Source: Trueperella bialowiezensis (GTDB taxonomy: Bacteria > Actinomycetota > Actinomycetes > Actinomycetales > Actinomycetaceae). Taken from it: a stretch of DNA of 64,000 nucleotides. The stretch's first letter is position 1. Each line of letters starts with the position of its first letter. This document shows positions 38,855 through 49,400 of this stretch, piece after piece. The stretch lies in assembly GCF_900637955.1 (NCBI RefSeq), contig NZ_LR134476.1:1612001-1676000 (forward strand), in the 5' to 3' direction. The notes beneath the pieces were generated by a model. The model was not told where the DNA came from and did no database searches. It saw only the letters and a list, made by a program, of their open reading frames with translations. Made by a program: the position numbers and the translations under genes.

Positions 38855-39814
38855 ATGCATGGAAAGTTAACGGCAGCGAGCACCGTGTTTGATCGCGACG
38901 CCGCCACTCGGCTCAATCCGTATGAGGCGTTGGCCGATCCGGCAGGCCGCTATCTGCTGGTGAGCGGCGATTCGGTGGCGGTGCGCGGCAAGGTGTTGGA
39001 CCTGTGGACGCGCGAGCAGGCGGCCGCGCTCGGTGATGTCGGCCCGGTTTATTTGGGCAAGATCGGTAAGGTCCCACACTTTGCGATCGACGTGGCGCCG
39101 TTGATTGTGGACGACGAATGGTCGAAGCAACTGGCAGCGGTGACTTTCGAAGGGTTTTACGGCGTAGGGGCACTCCTGCCGGCCGAGCAGGCCAGTTTGG
39201 CGATGGCGGCGATCGCGCTGTTGAACTGGCAGGCGCGCGCCAAATTCTGCCCCACGTGCGGCACGCCCACCCAGCTGGAGGCCTCCGGGTGGCAGCAGCG
39301 CTGCGCGAATAACCACATGGTGTTTCCGCGCATGGATCCGGCGGTTATCATGGCGATTCACGATGGGCACGGGCGCATTCTGCTTGGCCGCAACAGGGCA
39401 TGGCCGGAGGGCCGGTTCTCCACGCTTGCCGGATTCGTCGAAGCGGGCGAAACGGTGGAGGATGCGGTGCGCCGCGAAGTGTTCGAAGAGGTGCAGATTC
39501 GGGTGGGGCGCCTGCGCTATTTCGCGTCGCAACCCTGGCCGTTCCCGCGCTCGCTCATGTTCGGTTTCCACGGCTGGCTAGCAAACGAGAGCCAGCAGAT
39601 TCAGGTGGACGGCGTAGAAGTTGTTGACGCCCGCTGGTTTACTCGCGACGCCGTACACGCGATTTTCACCGAAAACCCGCAGCGTCTGCCAAGCCCGGCC
39701 TCGATTGCTCACGCGCTGATCACGGATTGGTATGGCGGCCCGCTGAGCGAACCGCCGGTAGCTGGCAACAGCGAGCTGCCGGTGGCTGGCCAGCACGTTG
39801 GTGGGCAGGCATAA
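38855..39814 (+). CDS. nudC: NAD(+)/NADH diphosphatase
   Basis: This 319-aa Nudix hydrolase cleaves NADH to NMNH and AMP and may remove NAD caps from RNA. The zinc ribbon has Cys132, Cys135, Cys150 and probably His154. The Nudix box GFVEAGETVEDAVRREVFEE begins near residue 193, and the NudC signature SQPWPFPRS is at 225-233. AGGAGGAGAAG precedes ATG 38855. uvrD2 starts immediately after the stop; the nudC-uvrD2 neighbourhood is known from mycobacteria. Confidence 0.94.
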   Translation: MHGKLTAASTVFDRDAATRLNPYEALADPAGRYLLVSGDSVAVRGKVLDLWTREQAAALGDVGPVYLGKIGKVPHFAIDVAPLIVDDEWSKQLAAVTFEGFYGVGALLPAEQASLAMAAIALLNWQARAKFCPTCGTPTQLEASGWQQRCANNHMVFPRMDPAVIMAIHDGHGRILLGRNRAWPEGRFSTLAGFVEAGETVEDAVRREVFEEVQIRVGRLRYFASQPWPFPRSLMFGFHGWLANESQQIQVDGVEVVDARWFTRDAVHAIFTENPQRLPSPASIAHALITDWYGGPLSEPPVAGNSELPVAGQHVGGQA

Positions 39815-41824
39815 ATGACTGACAACTTTGACGACGCCGACGCCCTGCTCGAACATCTCGACGCCCGCCAACGGGAAGTGGCCGAAAACGTCCACGGCCC
39901 CATGGCCGTCCTCGCCGGTGCCGGCACGGGCAAGACGCGGGCGATCACCTACCGCATCGCCTACGCCATACGCTCCGGCGCACATGATCCGCGCAACATC
40001 CTCGCCGTCACGTTCACTGCGAAGGCGGCAAGCGAGATGCGCTCGCGGTTACGTGACCTGGGCGTGGGTAACGTGCAGGCGCGCACGTTCCACTCCGCCG
40101 CGCTCAGCCAGTTGCGGTACTTTTGGCCGAACGCGATCGGCGGATACGTGCCGGAGATTCGCGAGTCGAAAATGCCGCTCGTGTCCCAGGCTGCGGCCAG
40201 TTTGGGAATGGACGTGGACCGGGTGACTGTACGCGATCTGGCCTCGGAGATTGAATGGTCGAAAGTTTCGCTTATCGCGCCGGATGATTATGTTGAGCGT
40301 GCCGAAGCAGTCAATAGGGCGCTGATCGGCGAGTATCCCCACGCTCAAATTGCGAACCTGATCAAGGCGTATGAAGAGGTGAAAACAGAACGGGCCGTCA
40401 TCGATTTTGAGGACGTCATCCTCATCCTCATTGGCATCATGGTGGACCGGCCGGATATTGCGAAGCGGATCCGTGAACAGTACCGGCATTTCGTCGTCGA
40501 CGAATATCAGGACGTCTCGCCCATGCAACACCGGCTTTTACAGCTGTGGCTGGGTGATCGACGAGATTTGTGCGTGGTGGGAGACGTCTCACAGACGATC
40601 TACTCGTTTACCGGGGCGTCCGCCGGATATTTGGAGAATTTCACGAAGGAGTTCCCGCGGGCTCGCACGGTCAAGTTGAATCGCGACTATCGTTCCACCC
40701 CTCAGATTGTTGAGCTAGCGAACCAGATGATTGAGCCGATCCGCTCGCCGGCGTCGGTAGAGCTGGTCTCGGCAATGAAATCGGGCAGGCCGGTTGAGTA
40801 CACGGAATATACCGACGACGCCGATGAAGCGGCCAACATCGCCGGCAAGATTCTCTCATTGCGCGAGGCCGGGGTACCGCTGTCGGAGATCGGGGTGCTC
40901 TACCGGATTAACGCCCAGTCGCTCGAGTTTGAAACGGCCCTTGCGCAGGCGGGGATACCTTTTGAGGTCAAAGGTTCGCAGCGATTTTTTGAGCGCAAGG
41001 AAGTGCGTGAAGCAATGGTGGCTTTGCGTGCGGTGGCACGCGGCCCGCAGCGTGACGACCTGCCCGTCATGGTAGAAGACACGCTGCGCACGCTCGGCTG
41101 GCGTCCGGAAGCTCCGCAGGCTGGCGCCGCGAAGGAGCGCTGGGAGGCACAGCGGGCGATCTTGAACCTTGCAGAAGAAAAGTGGCAGGCCCGGCAGGCC
41201 ACGCTGCCCGAGTTTGTGGCAGAACTGGAAGAGCGCGCAGAATCGGGCAACGATCCGGTGACCAACGCCGTCACCCTCTCGTCCCTACACGGAGCAAAGG
41301 GCTTAGAATGGACGGCCGTGTTTTTAGCGGGAATGAGCGAAGGGCTCATGCCGATCTCGCATGCGAAAACGAGCGAGCAGATAGCTGAAGAACGCCGGCT
41401 ACTCTACGTGGGTGTCACCCGGGCACGCGAGGAACTGTTCATTTCCTACGCCACGGGCAACACCGGTAGAGCGAATCGTAAGCTCAGCCGGTTTGTGGAA
41501 CCGCATTGGCCGCAACCCGTCTCGCGCAGTACCCGGGCGCGCAGGCGCTCGAAGGATGCGAAAGAAAACTGGGCGAAAGAAAACCCGGCGGACGTGCCCC
41601 TGTTCGAAGAACTACGCGCCTGGCGCCTTGAGATGACCAGGCGTACGGGCCGGCCGGCGCACACCATTTTACACGACGTCACGCTACGTGAAATCGCCGA
41701 AACCAAGCCACGCGACTTGGCAGAACTTGGCCGAGTGCGCGGGATTGGCACCCGTAAACTCACCGACTACGGGCTTGACATCCTCGACATCGTCAACGGC
41801 AAACCACTCGGCTCTGGCAAGTAG
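39815..41824 (+). CDS. uvrD2: ATP-dependent DNA helicase UvrD2 (SF1A)
   Basis: This 669-aa helicase has Walker A AGAGTGKTRAI (about 34-44), Walker B/motif II FVVDEYQDVSPMQ, motif III VVGDVSQTIYSF, motif V/VI SSLHGAKGLEW and LLYVGVTRARE. A C-terminal HRDC-like domain (DVTLREIAETKPRDLAELGRVRGIG) distinguishes UvrD2 from UvrD1/PcrA. It starts directly after the nudC stop and converges on the next gene, whose stop is 6 bp away. Confidence 0.94.
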   Translation: MTDNFDDADALLEHLDARQREVAENVHGPMAVLAGAGTGKTRAITYRIAYAIRSGAHDPRNILAVTFTAKAASEMRSRLRDLGVGNVQARTFHSAALSQLRYFWPNAIGGYVPEIRESKMPLVSQAAASLGMDVDRVTVRDLASEIEWSKVSLIAPDDYVERAEAVNRALIGEYPHAQIANLIKAYEEVKTERAVIDFEDVILILIGIMVDRPDIAKRIREQYRHFVVDEYQDVSPMQHRLLQLWLGDRRDLCVVGDVSQTIYSFTGASAGYLENFTKEFPRARTVKLNRDYRSTPQIVELANQMIEPIRSPASVELVSAMKSGRPVEYTEYTDDADEAANIAGKILSLREAGVPLSEIGVLYRINAQSLEFETALAQAGIPFEVKGSQRFFERKEVREAMVALRAVARGPQRDDLPVMVEDTLRTLGWRPEAPQAGAAKERWEAQRAILNLAEEKWQARQATLPEFVAELEERAESGNDPVTNAVTLSSLHGAKGLEWTAVFLAGMSEGLMPISHAKTSEQIAEERRLLYVGVTRAREELFISYATGNTGRANRKLSRFVEPHWPQPVSRSTRARRRSKDAKENWAKENPADVPLFEELRAWRLEMTRRTGRPAHTILHDVTLREIAETKPRDLAELGRVRGIGTRKLTDYGLDILDIVNGKPLGSGK

Positions 41825-41829
41825 CCACG

Positions 41830-42861
41830 CTAGGTGGTGTGCACGGGCTGCGCCGCTGGCTTTGGAGCAGGCTTGGTTACAGGTGCTGGTTCGGGCGTAG
41901 GTTCTGGGCGCAGATCGGGCGCGGGAGTTAACGTGCATCCACAGTCGGGATGCGGAGCTAGCACGAGCTGTTCGGGCGGGCTGGGGGATGGGCCGATCCG
42001 CCACATGTCTGGTACTGCACCCGTGTCGAAGGCCTCGGTAATATCGCGTACTGCCAGTGAGATCGCCATCATCGCCGATGAGTTGTCCGGCATGAGCGGA
42101 GGCGCAGAACATGCTTGCTGGATGATTGTGCGCCAGTTCGGGTCGAACGTTTCCCGGTGGAGCATGAGGCAGTTCCCGCACGGGGTTTCGTGAGGGATCG
42201 TCATGGGCCCAGCGTAAATGTCCACCTCTTCTACCCACGCTTGGTAGACGGGCACGTCGTCGGCAACGTACTGGCCCACGAGCACCGGGTCGGTAGCGTA
42301 AGTGCCGGTTACCACGACGAGGTCTGGAACGGTGGAACGACGCCGCCCGGTCGCCACACGCGGGTGGGCGTGGCGTAGCAAGGTTTTCAGGGCACCTTCA
42401 CGCCCGTAGCCAACGCCGAGCCGGCGCATATCCGGATGATCATAGAAGGTGATCGGGGCGTCGTCGTCAGTGGTAATTTTCCCGATTCCGCAGCGTGCCA
42501 AACCGATGGCGATACCCGCACCCAGATAATCTGCGCGTTCGATGTGGACGTGCCTACCTTCTCGGTCTGGAGCCTGCCCGTAAATACGCTTGTGTGCGAT
42601 CGCGTCGGGAGCGGGGGAGGGATCCATGTCGAGTACTCCGGCCCGTTCCAACATGGCCAGCACGGAACGAAGCCTGCGCGGGGCAACGCCAGCCGCTTTA
42701 GCACGTGCAGTGATCTCCGCTTCTGTTTGCGGGCGGGTCAAAGAATCAATGAGCCGAAGCTCGGCGACGTCGAGCCCGGCCAAACTCACTCCCACACGCG
42801 GATCGATTCCCACTTGGGCGCTGCGCGGCGCCGTCCAAAACACCCCAGTTTTCAGTTGCAT
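41830..42861 (-). CDS. ThiF/E1-like protein (orphan TOMM leader-binding type)
   Basis: This 343-aa protein has an N-terminal winged-helix-like part (LSLAGLDVAELRLIDSLTRPQTEAEI) and a Rossmann region YLGAGIAIGLARCGIGKITTDDD resembling E1/ThiF enzymes. The glycine-rich loop is degenerate, so adenylation is doubtful. A zinc-type CGNC followed by LMLHRETFDPNW, with a second HPDCGC, matches proteins annotated as TOMM precursor-binding. The C-terminus is a Pro/Glu/Ala-rich tail. No RiPP genes are near; this gene belongs to the conserved uvrD2-DUF2342 neighbourhood. Function is unknown. Confidence 0.75.
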   Translation of the reverse strand: MQLKTGVFWTAPRSAQVGIDPRVGVSLAGLDVAELRLIDSLTRPQTEAEITARAKAAGVAPRRLRSVLAMLERAGVLDMDPSPAPDAIAHKRIYGQAPDREGRHVHIERADYLGAGIAIGLARCGIGKITTDDDAPITFYDHPDMRRLGVGYGREGALKTLLRHAHPRVATGRRRSTVPDLVVVTGTYATDPVLVGQYVADDVPVYQAWVEEVDIYAGPMTIPHETPCGNCLMLHRETFDPNWRTIIQQACSAPPLMPDNSSAMMAISLAVRDITEAFDTGAVPDMWRIGPSPSPPEQLVLAPHPDCGCTLTPAPDLRPEPTPEPAPVTKPAPKPAAQPVHTT

Positions 42862-42917
42862 ACACCGAGGCTAACGACGCCGTGGCAGGCGGCGCCGGGG
42901 TTGTGCACGGCTGTGGA

Positions 42918-44366
42918 TTACTCTGCTTGCGGTGAGCCTGAATCGCTAGGCTTATCTGGATCCTTGCCCGTCTCGAAAGGCTCCTCGTGAGGAGCACCAG
43001 ACTGTTCGGCGTCGTTAAACAAATCTTCAAGGAATGAATCGAGTTCAGCTTCGATGTCCTCCTGAGAGTCAGAGAAGAACGACTCCGGGTCATCCAACGC
43101 CTCCGCCGTCGGTAGCAGGTCCGGATGTGACCACAGCGCATCCCGCCCGGCAATCCCTTTCTCCTTCTCAGCGAGCTCCCAAAAAGCGGACGCTTCACGC
43201 TGGCGGCGAGCAACCAGCTCGATACCCAGCTGTTCCTCCCACACCGACTTCGCCGGATTATCCGTGGCGTAGCGGCGGGTGAACAACTCGCGCATCGGCA
43301 CAGCCGCCGGCAGATGGGGAAGTACCGCCTTCGCAGACACCTCAGACACCCAGCCCTCAATAAGCGAAAGCAGATGTTGGAGGCGCTCCACGGCATCTTG
43401 CTGGTCCTGGCCCAGCTCGAGCACGAAAATATTCGACATGTCGATCTGCGGCATCGCCTGCGGATCGGACATCGGGTCGATCGCCATGCCGCGCACCTGC
43501 TCCTCAATCGACTCCATGTTGATCTCGATCCCCGAGGCGATCTCAGCGATGGTATCCAGCACTCGCGGGCGCAACCATGGCACGCGCCCATATAGGCGGG
43601 TAGCGGCACATTCGCGAACCGCCACGTACAGCAGCACCTCTTCTTGCGGCACGTTCAAGCCCTCCGCGAAGTCTGCGATGTTTGCGGGCACCAGGATCGA
43701 CGACGAACCCTCCAGTAGCGGCACGCCGGTATCCGTAGAACCGAAAGATTTCACTGCGAGCTCGGCCAGTGCCCCTCCATACTGCATGCCCAGCACGGCG
43801 GCGATCATCGTGGTCAGCATCTTGTTTGGATCACCGAGCATTTGCGCCATCTGTGGCGGCATGTGATCCATGTGCGACGACAGCACTTCGCTAAACGCGC
43901 GCGACACGTTCGCACCAATCGGGTCAAGCAACTTACGGAACGTGCCCAGCGAGTGTGCAATCCAATCCAGGCGGCTGAGCGCAAGATTCGGGCCGGTAGC
44001 CGGAGCAAAATCAGTGGCGGCATCCAGCCACAAGGAGGCCGTCCGCATCGCGGTACGTGCCCGATCCGCTTTCGCCGCGGTGAGGCGATCCAAACTGCCG
44101 TGGCTCACCGTGTCACGTGCCACGCGCTCGGCAAGCTGCCAATTCACCGGGCCCTCACCCGACGAGCCAAGAAAATGACGAATCTGGTTCGTCACCATCG
44201 CCATGTTCCCAGGATTGAGCATCTGCGCCATTGCCTGCGGGTCATGCCCCTCGGCCTTCATGCGTTCAATGATCTGTTCGGCCTGTTCAGAGCCTAGGAT
44301 CGCGCGCAGCATCTCCTCCCAGTTACCGCCGGGAGCGCCCTGCCCGCTATGATCACTGTTGCTCAT
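42918..44366 (-). CDS. DUF2342 family protein (nominal zinc-dependent metalloprotease)
   Basis: This 482-aa protein starts at ATG 44366 with AAGGAGGAAA upstream; the open frame further upstream is antisense to the next gene. The core NVSRAFSEVLSSHMDHMPPQM, NIADFAEGLNVPQEEVLLYVAVRECAATRLYGRVPWLR and LLSLIEGWVSEV identify the actinobacterial DUF2342/Zincin_2 family. I find no HExxH in the core, and the usual metal-binding helix reads RECAATRLY, so peptidase activity is doubtful. The last 60 residues are acidic and Ser/Pro-rich. It is divergent from the PDZ/S16 gene. Confidence 0.82.
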   Translation of the reverse strand: MSNSDHSGQGAPGGNWEEMLRAILGSEQAEQIIERMKAEGHDPQAMAQMLNPGNMAMVTNQIRHFLGSSGEGPVNWQLAERVARDTVSHGSLDRLTAAKADRARTAMRTASLWLDAATDFAPATGPNLALSRLDWIAHSLGTFRKLLDPIGANVSRAFSEVLSSHMDHMPPQMAQMLGDPNKMLTTMIAAVLGMQYGGALAELAVKSFGSTDTGVPLLEGSSSILVPANIADFAEGLNVPQEEVLLYVAVRECAATRLYGRVPWLRPRVLDTIAEIASGIEINMESIEEQVRGMAIDPMSDPQAMPQIDMSNIFVLELGQDQQDAVERLQHLLSLIEGWVSEVSAKAVLPHLPAAVPMRELFTRRYATDNPAKSVWEEQLGIELVARRQREASAFWELAEKEKGIAGRDALWSHPDLLPTAEALDDPESFFSDSQEDIEAELDSFLEDLFNDAEQSGAPHEEPFETGKDPDKPSDSGSPQAE

Positions 44367-44504
44367 ACAATTTCCTCCTTGGTGTGTACCCAAGATTAGT
44401 TGGCAACGCGCGAGATAACAATGAGGATAGGTGCGCCAGGCGTGAACGCCGAAGCGCAAGAAACGTTCGATCAAGAGCAACATACGAGCAAGGGGAGGGG
44501 ACAC

Positions 44505-45677
44505 ATGGCGCTGTTGGGGAACTGGCGCTCGCGGCCACAGCGCGTGCGGCACACCGGGTGGCGGCGACCCTCGCGCACGGCGGTCGCTTTTAGTTTGTAT
44601 GCGCTTTTTGCGCTTGTAGGTATTGCCCTTCCGACGTCGTATATCGTGCAAAGCCCCGGCCCCGTGCTTGATGTGACGAAAGACATCGACGGCAAGCAAG
44701 TGCTCGCCGTCACTGGAACCGACACGCACGAGTCGGACACGAGCCTGTTGATGACCACCGTGACCGCCACAGGCAATGCCGACCACGGCGTGCCCGGAGT
44801 GATCGCCGCGGGTTCCCTGCTGACTCGCGAGCTGCAGCTCGTGCCCGTGCGCGCGCTGTATCCGGAAGAGGTGAGCTCGGCGGACGTGAAGGAACGCAAC
44901 CTTGCCCTGATGGACTTTTCGCAAGATACGGCCGCCGCAGTAGCTTTTGATAAAGCCGGTATGGACGTGCAGATGACCCTCACGGTTGCCGGGATTCCGG
45001 AAGATTCGCCAGCTTCCGGGGTTCTTGAAGAAGGCGACGAGCTGGTGGCAATTTCTTCTCCTGCAGTGGACTCTGGAAAAGTGGTACCTATCGGCACGTT
45101 TATTGATCTTGCCTACGTTTTGGACGTGACCCCCGCCGGAACCGACGTCAAGCTGACCGTGTTGCGTGCCGGCGCCGAACACACCGCAGTCATCACCACG
45201 CGCGCCCACGAGCCTGACCGCACCGGGTGGGTTCACCCCGGCTCAATGATTGGGGCTGCTGTTGGGGTCTCCGACGTCGAACTACCTGCGGACGTGAGTT
45301 ACGTCGTCGACGGAATTGGCGGACCGTCCGCCGGTGGCATGTTCACGCTAGCGATTTACGACGCCGTCACCCCGGGATCACTCGGAGGTTCGGCAACCAT
45401 TGCGGGAACGGGCGCGATCTCCTGGGATGGTGACATCCTGCCCATCGGCGGGATTCGCCACAAGATCAATGGCGCCCGCCAAGCCGGTGCCACTGACTTT
45501 CTCGCCCCGGCGGTCAACTGCCCGGAAACCGAGGGCTTCGCGCCAGACGGGCTGAACTTGTGGGCCGTGCGCACGATCGACGAAGCGATCAGCGCCGTCG
45601 ACGCTATCGGGGCGGGGGATACTTCCCAGCTCGTGCCATGTTCGGCTATCCAGCTCGTCGAAGGCGAAGGCGACTAG
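44505..45677 (+). CDS. Membrane PDZ-Lon (S16) serine protease
   Basis: This 390-aa protein starts at ATG 44505 with AGGGGAGGGG upstream; earlier in-frame codons from 44400 lack such a site. One membrane helix (about residues 30-50) ends in PTSYIVQSPGPVLDV, typical of YlbL/Rv3194c-type proteins. A PDZ domain follows (LTVAGIPEDSPASGVLEEGDELVAI), then the Lon-type catalytic dyad with Ser in GGPSAGGMFTLAIYD and Lys in IGGIRHKINGAR. It faces the outside of the membrane and probably degrades misfolded or signalling membrane proteins. It overlaps the convergent gene by 4 bp. Confidence 0.92.
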   Translation: MALLGNWRSRPQRVRHTGWRRPSRTAVAFSLYALFALVGIALPTSYIVQSPGPVLDVTKDIDGKQVLAVTGTDTHESDTSLLMTTVTATGNADHGVPGVIAAGSLLTRELQLVPVRALYPEEVSSADVKERNLALMDFSQDTAAAVAFDKAGMDVQMTLTVAGIPEDSPASGVLEEGDELVAISSPAVDSGKVVPIGTFIDLAYVLDVTPAGTDVKLTVLRAGAEHTAVITTRAHEPDRTGWVHPGSMIGAAVGVSDVELPADVSYVVDGIGGPSAGGMFTLAIYDAVTPGSLGGSATIAGTGAISWDGDILPIGGIRHKINGARQAGATDFLAPAVNCPETEGFAPDGLNLWAVRTIDEAISAVDAIGAGDTSQLVPCSAIQLVEGEGD

Positions 45678-46276
45678 ACGCCGTCGGGAATCTCCTCATC
45701 CGAATCAAAACCGAGCCGCAAGCCCTCAACGATACCGGGCACAAGGTTGCGACCAGACAGCACCTTGAGTGGATCGTCAAAGTTGCGCATCCGCACCGCA
45801 CACCACGATTCGCCGGTGCGCAACACGGACGCCACGATGCGCACATCCTGCCGATCCGGATGAGTAGCAAGAACCTTTTCCGCTTCCTCGGGATCCTTCG
45901 GCAATGCGGTTTCTGCACCCGGAGGCAACACGATGCGCTCAACTGAGAGTGCCGCGCCGTCGACGTCGGCGGGCCACACGATCGACGTCACCAACTGCTC
46001 GATAGTCTCAACCGGCGGCAAACCCTCCTGCTCGATCGAAAACAGCGTGGTGGGATCGTTAATCGCACCAGCCTGCACATCAGCCGGAAGCTCATCAGCC
46101 AACGCCGGATGGCGTTCGAGCGCATCCTTCGCGCGGGCCAGCGCAAACAGCCGCATCGGAGCATCCCACCCGCCAGTGGCAACATGGCGCTCGATCTCCA
46201 ACGTGGACTTCTCGAGCGCCCTCAACATGGGCGTCTTCTCATCTGCCGGCGTCGAACCGGAATCATGGTCAGTCAC
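45674..46276 (-). CDS. PPA1309-like conserved actinobacterial protein
   Basis: About 200 aa from GTG 46276; the frame stays open to 46321 and a later Met at 46228 is also possible, since no ribosome site is decisive. Conserved-looking blocks are LRALEKSTLEIERHVATGGWDAPMRLFALA, SIVWPADVDGAALSVERIVLPPGAE, and a C-terminal SWCAVRMRNFDDPLKVLSGRNLVPGIVEGLRLGF. This matches the small soluble protein usually found between the PDZ/S16 protease and UPF0182 in actinobacteria. Function is unknown. Confidence 0.75.
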   Translation of the reverse strand: MTDHDSGSTPADEKTPMLRALEKSTLEIERHVATGGWDAPMRLFALARAKDALERHPALADELPADVQAGAINDPTTLFSIEQEGLPPVETIEQLVTSIVWPADVDGAALSVERIVLPPGAETALPKDPEEAEKVLATHPDRQDVRIVASVLRTGESWCAVRMRNFDDPLKVLSGRNLVPGIVEGLRLGFDSDEEIPDGV

Positions 46277-46437
46277 GCAGTCATTGTCACACACCACGCC
46301 GAGCCGGGCGCGAATAACCACTCTTTAAGTGAACTACATGGCAATCGGGTGCCAGTTTGTTATACGGTTTTGTCAGTTGTCACCGTCGATCACGGCACAA
46401 GTCGCCCCATAGAGCTGGGTGTGAGGAGAGGTTTAAT

Positions 46438-49400
46438 TTGACCGATCAAACGACCACCACCGGACGCCCCGAATCTGAGCGCTCACTGCTCGGTGGAGCA
46501 TTCCTGCCCACCTTGCTCGTGCTCGGACTTTTGGTGTTCGGCATCGTTGTTTTTGCTAATTTCTGGACCGAACTCAAGTGGTTTGAACAGATCGGAGCCG
46601 TGCGAGTCTTTTGGACTCAATACGGGGCCTCAATCGCCCTGGGCACAATCGGCTTCCTGATCGTGGCCGGCGTCGTCGCCTTAAACCTGCGGATCGCGCT
46701 CGGCAAAGTGAAGCCGAAGGATCCGGGTAACGTCATCAATCTGGATTCTCAGACCACCGACTACCGCAACACTCTGCTGTCCAAGAAGTGGTTGACATAC
46801 GGGGTGGTTCCCGCCGTCGTCGGTCTCCTGTTTGGAACCAGCCTGTCTGGCAGCTGGCGGACGTTCCTGCTGTGGTTCAACGGCTCGTCGTTCGGTACTG
46901 CCGATCCGGAATATGGCCTCGACGTGTCGTTCTACGTATTCGCACTGCCCGCGATCCACGCGATTATGGGCTTCCTACTATCCCTACTCGTGCTCTCGTT
47001 GCTCGCCGCGGGCGTTGCCTACTGGATGACAGGCGACATGGGCTTTGACCAGCGTGGCTTCAAGGTGTCGAAGAAGGCGCAACGCCACTTCGGTATTTTG
47101 CTGGCGCTGGGCGCGTTGATCGTGGCGATCAACCACTGGCTCTCGCGCTACGATCTGCTCCTTGGTAATCAGCAGCGCTTCTCCGGTGCGAGCTACACGG
47201 ACATCAACGCGTCCAAGCCTGGGCTGACGATCCTCGCGATCGTCATCGCTATTGTTGCGATCCTGTTCATCGTGGCGGCCGTGCGGCAAATGTGGAAGCC
47301 CGCGCTTGTCGGTATCGCAGCAACGGTGGCCACCGCGCTCGTGGTCAGCTGGCTCTACCCGGCGCTCATGCAGAACTTTAAGGTCAACCCGAACGCGGCC
47401 GAACTGGAATCCACCTACATCCAGCGCAACATTGATGCCACGCGCGTGGCCTACGACATGGCCGACGTGAAGACGATGCAGTACGAAGCACGCACCGACG
47501 TCGAACCCGGGCAGCTGCGCAAGGATTCGGAGACCGCCGCACAGATTCGTCTGCTTGATCCGAACATTGTGGATCCGTCATTCAACCAGTTGCAGCAAAA
47601 CAGGCAGTACTACCAGTTCCTCGAGCCGCTTACGGTGGACCGCTACGAGATCGACGGGCAGACCCGCGACACGGTGATTGCCGTGCGCGAACTCAACCTC
47701 GACGGCTTGGATGCGGAACGCCGCTCGTGGGTGAACGACCACACGGTCTACACGCACGGCTTCGGCGTCGCTGCTGCCTACGGAAACACGATGACAGACC
47801 GTGGCGATCCGAAGTTCTGGGAAGCCGGCATCCCGTCGGTCGGCGAGATCGGCGAGTATGAACCGCGCGTCTACTTCGGCCAGCAGAGCCCGAACTATTC
47901 GATTGTGGGCGCGCCCGAAGGCTCGGATCCGTGGGAGCTTGACTACCCGGACGATGCCGCTCCCAACGGCCAGGTGATGAACACCTATACGGGTAACGGA
48001 GGGCCGTCGGTGGGTAACGTGTTCTCGCGGTTGATGTTCGCGATCCGCATGGGATCGACCGAACTGTTCTTCTCCGACCGGGTGACCAGCGAATCGCAGA
48101 TCCTCTTCGATCGTGATCCGCACCAGCGCGTGCGCAAGGTGGCTCCCTACCTGACGTTGGATACGAAGGCCGTGCCGGCCGCCGTCGACATGGACGGCGA
48201 TCCGAACACGCCCAAGCAGCTCGTGTGGATTATTGACGCCTACACGACGTCGAACAACTACCCGTACTCGGCGCGCGAAACGCTGTCTGAGGCGACCACG
48301 GATTCGACGACGATGGGTGCCACCGGCATGAACCGGCCCGAGCAAATCAACTACATTCGTAACTCGGTCAAGGCGATCGTTAACGCGTATGACGGCTCGG
48401 TGACCCTCTACCAGTGGGATGCTGACGATCCGATTATTAACGCGTGGAAGTCGATCTTCCCCGGCCAGATCACGCCGCTGGAAGAGATGCCTGGCGATCT
48501 CATCGCACACGTGCGCTACCCGGAGGATCTGTTCAAGGTACAGCGCACACTGCTGGCCCGCTACCATGTGACGGACGCGAAGTCCTTCTACTCGGGCGGT
48601 GACTTCTGGCAGGTTCCATTGGAGCCCACGATGCCGGCAGGGCCGACGACGCCGAAGCAGCCGCCGTACTACCTGACGCTCAAGATGCCAGGTGAGACGG
48701 AGACGAACTTCTCGCTGACGACGTCGTACATCCCCGGCGGTACTACGAACCGTAACGTGATGACCGGCTTCTTGGCCGCCTCCGGTGACGCCGGGAATGA
48801 GGACGGCGTGAAAGCTGAATCGTACGGCAGGCTCAACCTGCTCGAACTCCCGCGTGATCTGACGGTTCCGGGCCCGGGCCAGGCTGAGAATACGATGCTG
48901 ACGAACCCGAAGGTGTCGACCGACCTGAACCTGCTGCGCCAGGGTGGTACCGAGATCATGGAAGGCAACCTGCTCTCGTTACCGATCGGTGACGGCCTGT
49001 TGTATGTGCAGCCGATCTACGTGCAAGCCACGTCGGGTACGCGTTACCCGACACTGCAGTACGTGCTCACGCTGTTCGGTGACAATGTTGGATTCGCGCC
49101 GACTCTCGACGAATCGCTTGACCAAGTGTTCGGCGGTGACTCCGGTGTGTCTGCTGGCGACGCCGAAGTGGTCGGTGAAAAGGAAGCTCCGGTTGAAGGC
49201 GGCACTGTAGATCCGAATCTTGCCGATCCGGAAGCCGCTCCCGACGGTGGTGCGACTCCTGGTGCTCCGCCGACGGACGCGCCGACTACGGAAGCGCCTG
49301 CGCCGGATGAGCCGACGTCGTCGCCTGCCACTCCGCCGGTTCCGCCCGCTGCGGGCAGCCCGCAGGAGCGTTTGGACACTGCTCTGCAGGATGCGAAGGC

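Noticed and set aside
41830-42861. ThiF-like gene as the core of a thiazole/oxazole peptide cluster
   Set aside because: No YcaO, dehydrogenase or precursor peptide nearby, and the gene sits in a conserved housekeeping neighbourhood.
44367-45236. N-terminal 290-codon extension of the DUF2342 frame
   Set aside because: Lies antisense to the PDZ/S16 gene; a strong AAGGAGGAAA site and family homology place the start at 44366.
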